Below are positions 1-6,640 of a stretch of DNA of 8,952 nucleotides, piece after piece (positions within the stretch are counted from its first letter, which is position 1; each line of letters begins with the position of its first letter). The notes under the pieces are model-generated. The model saw only the letters and a program-made list of their open reading frames with translations, searched no databases and was not told where the DNA came from. The DNA is from an uncultured Methanobrevibacter sp. (GTDB lineage: Archaea > Methanobacteriota > Methanobacteria > Methanobacteriales > Methanobacteriaceae), in assembly GCA_904501935.1 (NCBI GenBank), contig CAJGDA010000062.1, positions 1-8,952 on the forward strand, read 5' to 3'. A program made the position numbers and the translations under genes.

Positions 1-595
1 AATATTAACCAAATTGATTCCATGAGTATTGTTAACAGTCCAATTACCAAGATCATCACTAGTAATCACAGCAGTATAATTAACCACTTCTTTCTCATTG
101 ATTTTATAAACAATCAAAGTACCGTTATTTTCAAACTTAGATAAATTAGTGAATTTATGATACCAATTATTAGTATTATTTAAAACAACTGTTTCAATTA
201 CAGTGTTATTATTCATCAACTGAACAGTCACATTATCAGGTCTGACACCATCCTGGTTATTATTATCAGTCCAAACTTTAACAACAGTAACATTAACCAA
301 TTTAATAATGTGAGTGTTATTAATTACAAAATTAATTACAAAATTATTATCATTATATCTGGTAACAGTAACATTATAATCTTCAACTTTCACTTCACTA
401 ATGTTATACTCAATTTCTTTACCATTCCTACGAACAGGTAAATCATTGAAAGTATATGTCCAATTATTAGTTGCGTTTAAAGTAGCATTTATAATATTTA
501 TATTATCAGCTGACAACCAAACAGTGACATTAAGAGGTCTGACACCATCCTGGTTATTATTATCCGTCCAAACTTTTTTAACAGTTACATTTTTA
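1..595 (-). repeat. Two tandem Cna_B-like domain repeats, 297-bp period
   Basis: Near-identical stretches begin at 238 and 535, both reading aggtctgacaccatcctgg on the plus strand and encoding VWTDNNNQDGVRP. The offset is exactly 297 bp, or 99 codons. The first copy encodes residues ~1121-1219, the second ~1220-1318. More copies may follow beyond the window. The rest of each unit is diverged, so this is a domain duplication conserved mainly in its N-terminal strand. Confidence 0.85.
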
Positions 596-3500
596 AGAGG
601 TAGAACCTCGACAATCGCATCATCTTGTACAACAGTATCATTCTCTTTACAGGTAGCATTTGCAACATTAGTCCAATTACCAACAACTAAAGCAACAGCA
701 GTAATATTGAATACGTAAGAATCACCGACATTTATAGTAACATTAGATAAAATACCAGTATTAGTATCGTATTTAGTATCATTACATCCTGTTACTCTGA
801 ATTGAGAAGGAACAATATCCTTAATTATTACATCAGTAGCATTGAAAGGACCATTATTGGTTACATTAATAGTAAATACAACAGTATCATTGACATAAAC
901 AGGGCTTTGGTCAACAGTTTTATTGATTGTTAGATTTAATCCTTCAACACCAAATAGTGCAGTGAAGTTATATGCTGCAGTATAATATGGAGTTTCAAGA
1001 TAAGTTCCGATAACTTCATAGAATCCAACAGCCAATCCTGTTAAGTTAAGCTTAATTGTACCGTCAATGTCAGTTCTTATATAACTATCATTAAGAATTT
1101 CGCCTGTGAGAGTATTTCTAACAGTGTAATAAATTACTTGGTTGTTTTCCTTATCATCTTCATATAAGTCTTCCCCGTCGTTACTGTTTTCCCATCCGTA
1201 AACAGGAACCACATCATGATCATCAGGGGTTGTCTTAATATATTCTGTACCATTATGATAGAACAGATAGGAAATATTATTTACTGTAATATTACTGCTT
1301 CGGGCATGGTCATGAATAGCATTAGCAATATTGTCTCCTCCAATATGGCTGATGGTAATGATCATTTCATCACCAGGCTCAAATCTGGTTTTATCCGGAG
1401 GATAAATATCTAACAAATGAGTTGCAGCCTGATTGTCAAAGAAATCTGAATCTTCAATATGCAAGGATGAATTTTCAACATAAATTGCTGAACCGTTAAT
1501 AGCTGTGTTATTTACGAAATAACCTTGAATATTCGCATTTTGAGAGTTGGATATATGGAAAGCTCCCCCTTCACCTATATTGTCCGCAAGACTATCACCA
1601 GTAGCATGGTTATTAGTGAAAGTAGAGTTTTTAACTATCAAATTGGTAGCTCCTTCAAGTTGAGCAAATCCACCATTAAGAGCATTGTTATTGTCAGCAT
1701 AAATGTCATCGAAATAGGTATCTGAACCATCGACATATAAAGCTCCACCATTCTCCTCAGCAAAGTTATTTGAAATGTTATTGCTTGTGAAATTAGTATG
1801 GTCACCGGAAATATATATCGCACCACCTGATATCTCTGAATTGTTTACATTTTTAAATGTATTATTTACAGCTGTATTGTTTATGATAGTGTTATTGAAG
1901 AATTTTGCATTGCTTCCGTCAATGGAGATAGCACCACCCTGTGGAGCAGTGTTGTATGCAAATAGACTGTCTTCAACAAGAGTATTGTTACCAATAACAT
2001 AAATTGAACCACCAGCTGAATCGGCAGTGTTATTTACTGAAGTAATATTACTAAATACTGCATTATTACCAATGACATGGAATCCAGCACCTAAACCTGT
2101 ATGATTTACATCACCATTACATATTGCAGTATTATACTTGAGTGTTGAATCAATGAATGTAGCATTTTCACCTTCCACATAAGCACCTGCACCATTGGCA
2201 GCAGTGTTATCGACAAAGGTTGAATTGGTAATTCTTGTATTTGAACCTTCGATGTATACTGTACCATTGACTGCAGAGTTATTAATATAGGTTGAATTTT
2301 CAATAACAGTGTACCAACCATGAATGAAAACAGCACCACCATCATTTGAAGCAGTATTGTTCTCAAATACTGTATTTATGATTTTGGTACCGTTACCATA
2401 GACATAAACAGCACCTGCATTACCTGATGGACTGAATGTCAAATCGTTGTCATGCTTCCAATACCATACAGCATCTGGATTAGTCTCATCTGATTCAATA
2501 TAATTTCCATATTGATCTATATAGTGAAGTGTCTGATTAGTCCGTCCTCCATCCTGTTTATGATGCCATCTTTCTATAGAAAGTGAACTAGTTTGATTTT
2601 CAGTTTTTGCAACATTATTTTTAAAGGTACAATTTTCAATCGTAATATTATTTCCTTCAGTGTTAAGAGCCCAGAATCCGTCATTGTTTGGGTCGATTCC
2701 ACCAACCATAATAGCGGAACCCATTCCACCGGTGTTATTGATGAACTCACTGTTTCTTATAATTACCCCGTTATGACTTATTCCAAGTGCACCACCATAT
2801 TCGCCTGTTCCTGTACAATTAATAAACTTACAGTTATCAAGAACTTGCTTTTGTGAAATATATTGATTTTGGTCGCTGTAATTTCCATGTATATAAACTG
2901 CAAACCATCGAGAAGTAATATTGATAAAATTACAATCAGTTAAACTACTTGTAACGTGTTGACCACCGTATTCGTCTGAAACACAAAAAGCACCACCGTG
3001 ATTAGCAGAGCTTGTATTAATAAAGTTACATCCAACCAGTTTAGCCCCAAAGAGTACACCAAACTGACCGGTACCGTCATCGACACCATGATCACCAACA
3101 TAAGTTTGACTGCAGTTTGTGAAATTACAGTTAGTTACTGGCAGTGGTCCGGAGTCATCACTTCCAATAAAGAAGAAAAAGTGCTGATAGGATTCAATAT
3201 TATTAAAAGCAACATTTGTCAAAGAACCTCTCTCGAAATTAAACATTCTCCCGGTACACTTGAAATTTTCAAAGACAACGTTTTCTAAAATAACATCATC
3301 GAAAGAAAATACGGTACTAGAGTTTCCTAGTACAAATGTAGACATTAGATTTGGATTATCTTGAGTTCCACCAACAACCCTTACATTACGGATGTTTGTA
3401 TTTCCCAGCCTACCCTGGTTTTGCCAACTTACAGCATCATAGGTTCTATTATTCAGATAGACTGTACCTCCACCATCTTCACTACATAACCTAATTGCTT

Positions 3501-3957
3501 CCATAACAGCTGCCGCAGTGTTACCCTGTGGTTCACGGTCGCCAAGCACAGGCTCATCATCACTAGCACCAAGAACTGTCAAACTTTCAGTATCTACTTT
3601 TAAGTAATTCCCAGCACTAAGTATTTCTAAATTTTCATCATCATCTATTTCTACATCATTACTAGATTGCAATAATTTTGTTTCATTATCTTTACTATCA
3701 TTAATTTCAATTTCATTTTCTTCACTGGCCGTACCCAATGAATCATCATCTGCTTCATCTACTGAATTCACAGCTACAGAATCCACAGCCAAAGTGTTTG
3801 AAGTTCCCTCGATTGGACTTGCGTCAGACATTCCTAGAGTATTAAGTTCACCAGTGTTTTGATCGTATGCTACATTTTCACTTGCACCAACAAATGAAAC
3901 TGAAAACATCGTTAAAAATAGTATTAAAGTTAAAAACATACATCGCTTAAAACGCAT
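1..3957 (-). CDS. Adhesin-like secreted surface protein, beta-helix + DUF11 + Cna_B-type repeats (partial, 3' end outside window)
   Basis: The reverse strand reads open for 1319 codons from ATG at 3957-3955 to the window edge, with no stop found. Residues 1-25 form a signal peptide: basic MRFKR, a hydrophobic stretch, and a likely cut near SFVGA/SE. Residues 26-120 are acidic and Ser/Asn-rich. From about 150 to 845 there is a right-handed beta-helix: GG-A-x-Y-x-x-G turns (GGALYVDG, GGAIYISG, GGAVFIHG and others) recur about every 25-35 residues with many N-x-T/S sequons. Residues ~846-1000 form an Ig-like segment. A DUF11-type domain follows (~1003-1120: INKTVDQSPVYVNDTV, NVTNNGPFNATDV). Two Cna_B-like domains (~1121-1219 and 1220-1318) contain VWTDNNNQDGVRP. 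Such proteins are known in Methanobrevibacter and Methanosphaera as adhesin-like proteins, thought to act at the cell surface in contact with hosts or partners; the ligand is unknown. The cell anchor must lie beyond the edge. An AGGAG site 7 bases upstream supports the start; M7 is an alternative. Confidence 0.93.
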   Translation of the reverse strand, partial: MRFKRCMFLTLILFLTMFSVSFVGASENVAYDQNTGELNTLGMSDASPIEGTSNTLAVDSVAVNSVDEADDDSLGTASEENEIEINDSKDNETKLLQSSNDVEIDDDENLEILSAGNYLKVDTESLTVLGASDDEPVLGDREPQGNTAAAVMEAIRLCSEDGGGTVYLNNRTYDAVSWQNQGRLGNTNIRNVRVVGGTQDNPNLMSTFVLGNSSTVFSFDDVILENVVFENFKCTGRMFNFERGSLTNVAFNNIESYQHFFFFIGSDDSGPLPVTNCNFTNCSQTYVGDHGVDDGTGQFGVLFGAKLVGCNFINTSSANHGGAFCVSDEYGGQHVTSSLTDCNFINITSRWFAVYIHGNYSDQNQYISQKQVLDNCKFINCTGTGEYGGALGISHNGVIIRNSEFINNTGGMGSAIMVGGIDPNNDGFWALNTEGNNITIENCTFKNNVAKTENQTSSLSIERWHHKQDGGRTNQTLHYIDQYGNYIESDETNPDAVWYWKHDNDLTFSPSGNAGAVYVYGNGTKIINTVFENNTASNDGGAVFIHGWYTVIENSTYINNSAVNGTVYIEGSNTRITNSTFVDNTAANGAGAYVEGENATFIDSTLKYNTAICNGDVNHTGLGAGFHVIGNNAVFSNITSVNNTADSAGGSIYVIGNNTLVEDSLFAYNTAPQGGAISIDGSNAKFFNNTIINNTAVNNTFKNVNNSEISGGAIYISGDHTNFTSNNISNNFAEENGGALYVDGSDTYFDDIYADNNNALNGGFAQLEGATNLIVKNSTFTNNHATGDSLADNIGEGGAFHISNSQNANIQGYFVNNTAINGSAIYVENSSLHIEDSDFFDNQAATHLLDIYPPDKTRFEPGDEMIITISHIGGDNIANAIHDHARSSNITVNNISYLFYHNGTEYIKTTPDDHDVVPVYGWENSNDGEDLYEDDKENNQVIYYTVRNTLTGEILNDSYIRTDIDGTIKLNLTGLAVGFYEVIGTYLETPYYTAAYNFTALFGVEGLNLTINKTVDQSPVYVNDTVVFTINVTNNGPFNATDVIIKDIVPSQFRVTGCNDTKYDTNTGILSNVTINVGDSYVFNITAVALVVGNWTNVANATCKENDTVVQDDAIVEVLPLKNVTVKKVWTDNNNQDGVRPLNVTVWLSADNINIINATLNATNNWTYTFNDLPVRRNGKEIEYNISEVKVEDYNVTVTRYNDNNFVINFVINNTHIIKLVNVTVVKVWTDNNNQDGVRPDNVTVQLMNNNTVIETVVLNNTNNWYHKFTNLSKFENNGTLIVYKINEKEVVNYTAVITSDDLGNWTVNNTHGINLVNI
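319..342. repeat. 12-bp perfect tandem duplication inside adhesin gene
   Basis: attaattacaaa occurs twice head to tail (319-330, 331-342). It keeps the frame and duplicates FVIN at the end of the first Cna_B-like unit (NFVINFVINNTH). It looks like a replication-slippage insertion of four codons. Confidence 0.8.
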
Positions 3958-3964
3958 AACCTTT

Positions 3965-3969
3965 CTCCT
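3965..3969 (-). promoter_or_regulatory. Ribosome binding site of adhesin gene
   Basis: The minus strand reads AAGGAGAAAGGTT then ATG. AGGAG lies 7 bases from the start and fixes the ATG at 3957. It sits 2 bases downstream of an 8-bp hairpin (3972-3991). Confidence 0.8.
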
Positions 3970-3971
3970 TT

Positions 3972-3991
3972 TTAAACAACAAATTGTTTAA
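3972..3991 (-). promoter_or_regulatory. Hairpin immediately upstream of adhesin ribosome binding site
   Basis: ttaaacaa (3972-3979) and ttgtttaa (3984-3991) are a perfect 8-bp inverted repeat with a 4-base loop. In the adhesin mRNA the stem ends 2 bases before AGGAG. It could influence ribosome access, but it is all A/T except one C:G pair, so its stability is modest. Confidence 0.45.
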
Positions 3992-4077
3992 CTTTAATCT
4001 AATGAAAACTTTTTGCTTTTTTAATAATAAGAAATAAAGAAAAAAACTTGCGAAATTAATACAATAAATACTAAAAT
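3986..4077 (-). repeat. Leader duplication, gene-proximal copy
   Basis: This is one copy of an imperfect tandem duplication in the adhesin leader. Its best core is atgaaaactttttgctttt at 4002-4020, continuing ttaataat. It then runs through an A-rich part to tactaaaat (4069-4077). The other copy starts 102-104 bp further upstream of the gene. Confidence 0.65.
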
Positions 4078-4087
4078 TAGTACTATC

Positions 4088-4174
4088 GTTTAATTTAACC
4101 TATAAATGAAAACTTTTGCTTTTTTAATAATATTCAAATAATCAGAAAAAATTTACGGAATAATACACTAAAAT
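4088..4174 (-). repeat. Leader duplication, gene-distal copy
   Basis: This is the second copy. Its core atgaaaacttttgcttttt starts at 4106 and continues through aataat to 4132, and it ends with cactaaaat (4166-4174). It differs from the proximal copy by small indels, including one T fewer in the core and a 5-6 base loss near the end. Confidence 0.65.
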
Positions 4175-4194
4175 GCAAAATCATCACCTTAATG

Positions 4195-4206
4195 TATCAA
4201 TTGATA
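4195..4206. promoter_or_regulatory. 12-bp perfect palindrome at predicted adhesin transcription start
   Basis: TATCAATTGATA is a perfect palindrome. It lies about 25 bases downstream of the minus-strand TATA box (4221-4228), where adhesin transcription would start. A dimeric repressor bound here would block initiation. The binding protein is unknown. Confidence 0.35.
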
Positions 4207-4220
4207 TGTTGATTTTCGAC

Positions 4221-4240
4221 ATATATAAATCTTTATATTA
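4221..4240. promoter_or_regulatory. BRE/TATA box of adhesin gene, with an overlapping TATA-like box on the plus strand
   Basis: The minus strand (4234 to 4221) reads AAAGATTTATATAT, a perfect fit to the archaeal form AAANNTTTATATA. Initiation would fall near 4197, giving a leader of about 240 bases. The plus strand over the same bases (4227-4240) reads AAATCTTTATATTA, one mismatch from the same form, and could start a plus-strand transcript near 4262. The region is A+T-rich, so the plus-strand box is the weaker call. Confidence 0.5.
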
Positions 4241-4350
4241 CATCCTGAAAATGATATCACAAAATAAAAATAAGATCCTTTAAAAGTTGATTAAAAAAAG
4301 CTAATAATAATAAATAAAATAAATGTAACTAATAACAGCCAAATGAAAAC

Positions 4351-4380
4351 CATTTAAATGACTTGGAACCCGTTTAAATG
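4351..4380. promoter_or_regulatory. Two TTTAAA-centred palindromes 20 bp apart
   Basis: CATTTAAATG (4351-4360, perfect palindrome) and CGTTTAAATG (4371-4380, one change) are spaced 20 bp start to start, about two helical turns, and both are followed by A. This pattern fits two operator sites on one DNA face. The region between them, acttggaacc, is relatively G+C-rich. No regulator is identified. Confidence 0.35.
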
Positions 4381-4413
4381 ATTAAAATTAACTGATTTGA
4401 CTAAACGCCAATA

Positions 4414-4642
4414 CTATATGGAATATAGCAAATAGTTAATTTAGATTATTTATTATAGGGTTACTACCCCAATGTTCTTTCTATTTAATTATTGTTTGAA
4501 CCAATTAAATAGAAAAACTGAAATTAATTTTTTTACTAGGTTTAATCCTAAGTCAAATCATGATTGCTCATGATTAAAGCTTGGTTAAAAGCTTTCGATA
4601 GTTCCTAAATTTAATTAGAATCTATCAATTCCGATTTTTTTT
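4414..4642 (+). other. Run of hairpins ending in T8: candidate small RNA or long leader
   Basis: There is no coding region here. Inverted repeats seen in order are ctatat/atatag (4414-4428), gggt/accc (4458-4469), a 13-bp perfect stem tttctatttaatt/aattaaatagaaa (4478-4515, 12-base loop), an 8-bp stem aatcatga/tcatgatt (4556-4575), a 7-bp stem aaagctt/aagcttt (4576-4595), and a nested gatag/ctatc stem (4597-4626), followed by T8 (4635-4642). The last three hairpins are nearly contiguous. The T8 favours a plus-strand transcript. It could instead be part of the leader of the radical SAM gene, or chance structure in A+T-rich DNA. No tRNA, rRNA or known RNA family was recognised. Confidence 0.35.
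4597..4642 (+). terminator. Hairpin plus T8, terminator-like
   Basis: The gatag/ctatc stem (4597-4601, 4622-4626) encloses a ctaa/ttag inner stem. Eight bases later comes TTTTTTTT (4635-4642). Oligo-T tracts are the core of archaeal intrinsic terminators. It would end a transcript started upstream, before the radical SAM gene at 4849. Confidence 0.4.
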
Positions 4643-4753
4643 CAAATATTTAATACTATTTTTTAACAAATTTTTCATTAACATACATGCTCTAATTATA
4701 TCTGCTATAATCCAAACATATATGTAATAATATATAGAATATTCATTGAATAT

Positions 4754-4808
4754 AAAGTTTTTTATAATTTAGTAAAGTTTACTTACCGAATATTTGTTCT
4801 ATATTAAA
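4754..4808 (+). promoter_or_regulatory. Candidate promoter region of the radical SAM gene
   Basis: Two TATA-like boxes precede the ATG at 4849: aaagttttttataattt (4755-4771, A-rich BRE-like start then TTTATAAT) and ctatatta near 4799-4806. The first would give a leader of about 60 bases, the second about 20. No GGAG-like ribosome site is seen before the ATG, which fits a short or near-leaderless mRNA. Neither box is a strong match. Confidence 0.3.
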
Positions 4809-4848
4809 CAAACAATTAAATAATTGAATGAATAGATAATAAATTAAC

Positions 4849-5961
4849 ATGTCTACATTAGAAAAGATGAAAGTCCTAACGGATTCGGCACAATATGACC
4901 TTTGCGATTATGTAAGTCACAATAAAAGTTCACAGGTTAACTTGCCTGGAATATACGAAGCTATAGGCCATAATGGATGTAAGATTCCACTTTTTAAAAC
5001 ATTGCTGACAAACAAATGCAAGAATGACTGCAAATATTGCATAAATCAGTCCAAAAGAGACTTTACAAGATTAGAACTATCACCTGAAGAACTTGCAAGA
5101 GCATTTCTCGGATACTACAACAGAGGTTTGGTCAACGGTTTATTCTTAAGCTCAGGCATCTCAGGCGATGTGGACTCTACAATGGAAAATCAGATCGAAA
5201 CCGTCCATCTTCTTAGAAACAAGTATGGATATGATGACTATATTCACCTTAAAGTTGTGCCGGGAGCAAGCAAAGATTCTATTAAAAGGGCAATGGCGAT
5301 GGCAAATAGAGTTAGCATCAACATTGAGGCTGCAACGCCGTCCGGCCTTGCTGAACTGTCATCCACCAAAGACTACAATAACGATATACTTAAAAGATTA
5401 TCCTGGATAAACAGCTTACAGCATAAAAGCACAACATATCCAAATTCTACCCACACCACACAGCTGATTGTCGGTGCAAACAATGAAAGTGATAGGGAAA
5501 TATTGAGTAGAATGGAAAAAATTTACAAAAAATCCAATCTGAAAAGGACATATTTCTCAGCATTCATTCCAATTGAAGAAACTGAACTTGGAAATAAGGA
5601 GGCATGTTCAACTGACAGAACCGCAAAATTGTATAATGCCGACAGTCTACTTAATGATTACCATTATAATCTCAAAGAATTGGTATTTGATGAAAACGAC
5701 CAGCTTTCGCTCGACCAGGATCCGAAGATTCTGGCTGCAAAAAAAATGGATATATTTCCTGTAGAAATCAATAGTGCACCACTGATAGAACTTGTAAGAG
5801 TTCCGGGAATTGGGGTTAAATCCGCCCGTCAAATAATTTCTATTAGGAAAAAAATACCGTTCACCAATAAAGAGCAGCTCAGAAAATTAGGTGTTGTAGT
5901 TGATAGAGCAGAACCTTATATAAAAATAAGCGGCGAATATCAAACAACATTTGATTTTTAG
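4849..5961 (+). CDS. Radical SAM protein with C-terminal helix-hairpin-helix, UDG-linked DNA modification/repair family
   Basis: This 370-residue protein matches the family described as putative DNA modification/repair radical SAM proteins (rSAM linked to a UDG-like partner, TIGR03916). The cluster motif C57-KND-C61-KY-C64 (CX3CX2C) binds a 4Fe-4S cluster and S-adenosylmethionine. Family blocks follow: GLFLSSGISG (97-106), YIHLKVVPGAS (131-141), RVSINIEAAT (154-163), TTQLIVGANNESD (203-215) and YFSAFIPIEETEL (235-247). The end (about 305-360) is a ComEA-like helix-hairpin-helix with VPGIGVKSAR (318-327) and LRKLGVV (344-350), typical of non-specific DNA or nucleic-acid contact. The substrate and reaction are not established. 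Family members often lie beside a uracil-DNA glycosylase-like gene, but none is present here; the downstream genes are convergent. The start is chosen because EKMKVLTDSAQYD matches the usual N-terminus. Length is slightly below the usual ~400 residues. Confidence 0.9.
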   Translation: MSTLEKMKVLTDSAQYDLCDYVSHNKSSQVNLPGIYEAIGHNGCKIPLFKTLLTNKCKNDCKYCINQSKRDFTRLELSPEELARAFLGYYNRGLVNGLFLSSGISGDVDSTMENQIETVHLLRNKYGYDDYIHLKVVPGASKDSIKRAMAMANRVSINIEAATPSGLAELSSTKDYNNDILKRLSWINSLQHKSTTYPNSTHTTQLIVGANNESDREILSRMEKIYKKSNLKRTYFSAFIPIEETELGNKEACSTDRTAKLYNADSLLNDYHYNLKELVFDENDQLSLDQDPKILAAKKMDIFPVEINSAPLIELVRVPGIGVKSARQIISIRKKIPFTNKEQLRKLGVVVDRAEPYIKISGEYQTTFDF

Positions 5962-6038
5962 ATTTTTCATTGAATTATATTACAAATGAGAGAATTATCT
6001 TTTATCAAAATTAAGACAAAAATAAGCAAAATTAATAG

Positions 6039-6111
6039 AAAAAATAAGTATACAATATATCTTTCATATAATATATTGTCTACAGTTTCAAGTGTAAAAT
6101 AGATAAAAAAA
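6039..6111 (-). terminator. Terminator region of the parA operon in the convergent gap
   Basis: On the minus strand, T7 (6111-6105) begins one base after the TAA of the upstream gene. It is followed by a 9-bp perfect hairpin acaatatat/atatattgt (6052-6060, 6071-6079, 10-base loop) and then T6 (6044-6039). Either T-tract could end the minus-strand transcript. The gap 5962-6112 shows nothing else. For the plus-strand radical SAM gene only a weak T5 (5964-5968) follows the stop. Confidence 0.5.
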
Positions 6112-6112
6112 T

Positions 6113-6637
6113 TTAGTAGTCGTCAAACAATGCCCATATTTCAGGGTATTTTTTGGCAACTGCCTCTTCAATCAAAAGTGATGCTTCCTTTGAAATACTA
6201 AATTCAGGCTCTGTTTTTCTCAAGTATCTGAAAACCGCCGAAGACCTTGAAGACCACAAAGTTATTCTAGGATTCTTGTCAACAATCTCTTTAACTTCAG
6301 CTACATGCGCCTTTTGAATTTCCTTTTCCTGTAGTGATTGTAGCCTCTCTTCAGAACTCTTATCGCTATGTAAGTCTTCGGATTGGCCATTATCCATTTG
6401 TACTTCTTCTTGTTTTGAATTGGTGTTAAGATCTTCCTGATCATTTTCTTCCTCTAAATTTTCAAATATATTTTCCTTTTTAGGCTCATCTTCAATAGCA
6501 TCTTCAACATCATCAAGAGGTTTTTCATTTTCATTTAATATATCTTCAAGAGATTGAGTGGAATTACTATCAAAATCTTCATTATAAAAATCAGGAATTA
6601 ATGAATCTAACCCTTTACCAAGACCTTTTCTAGCCAT
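6113..6637 (-). CDS. ParB-motif protein lacking the ParB core; probable ParA partner
   Basis: This 174-residue protein starts MARKGLGKGLDSLIP, the signature N-terminus of ParB/Spo0J proteins, which in bacteria stimulates the ParA ATPase. The ParB CTP-binding/HTH core (GERRYRA-type box) is absent. Residues 16-100 are an acidic low-complexity linker (31 of 85 are Asp/Glu), likely disordered. About 98-120 is a charged helix (QSLQEKEIQKAHVAEVKEIV). The C-terminus (123-174) is compact, with RITLWSS, VFRYLRKTEPEF, SISKEASLLIEEAV and KKYPEIWALF. Its pattern of short helix, loop, long helix could be histone-fold-like or ribbon-helix-helix-like, but I do not recognise a named domain. The gene starts 3 bases after the parA stop, with GGGGGT as ribosome site inside the end of parA, so the two are translationally coupled. 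Inferred role: adaptor or DNA-binding partner for the ATPase. It should not be named parB on this evidence. Confidence 0.85.
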   Translation of the reverse strand: MARKGLGKGLDSLIPDFYNEDFDSNSTQSLEDILNENEKPLDDVEDAIEDEPKKENIFENLEEENDQEDLNTNSKQEEVQMDNGQSEDLHSDKSSEERLQSLQEKEIQKAHVAEVKEIVDKNPRITLWSSRSSAVFRYLRKTEPEFSISKEASLLIEEAVAKKYPEIWALFDDY

Positions 6638-6640
6638 TAT

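Noticed and set aside
401..3288. Many short open frames on both strands across 400-3300
   Set aside because: All are out-of-frame or antisense shadows of the 1319-codon adhesin frame, which reads without a stop and has a signal peptide, a ribosome site and recognisable domains.
4556..4630. tRNA-like fold
   Set aside because: The stems are consecutive simple hairpins; there is no cloverleaf, no TTCGA-type T-loop and no CCA-side pairing.
4200..4848. Mobile element remnant
   Set aside because: No transposase fragment, terminal inverted repeats or target-site duplication could be seen; the inverted repeats are short local hairpins.
5168..5832. Open frames at 5168-5410, 5573-5764 (plus) and 5647-5832 (minus)
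   Set aside because: They overlap the radical SAM gene in other frames and show no family features or ribosome sites.
6113..6637. Calling this gene parB
   Set aside because: Only the 13-residue N-terminal tip matches ParB; the core DNA-binding/CTPase domain is missing.
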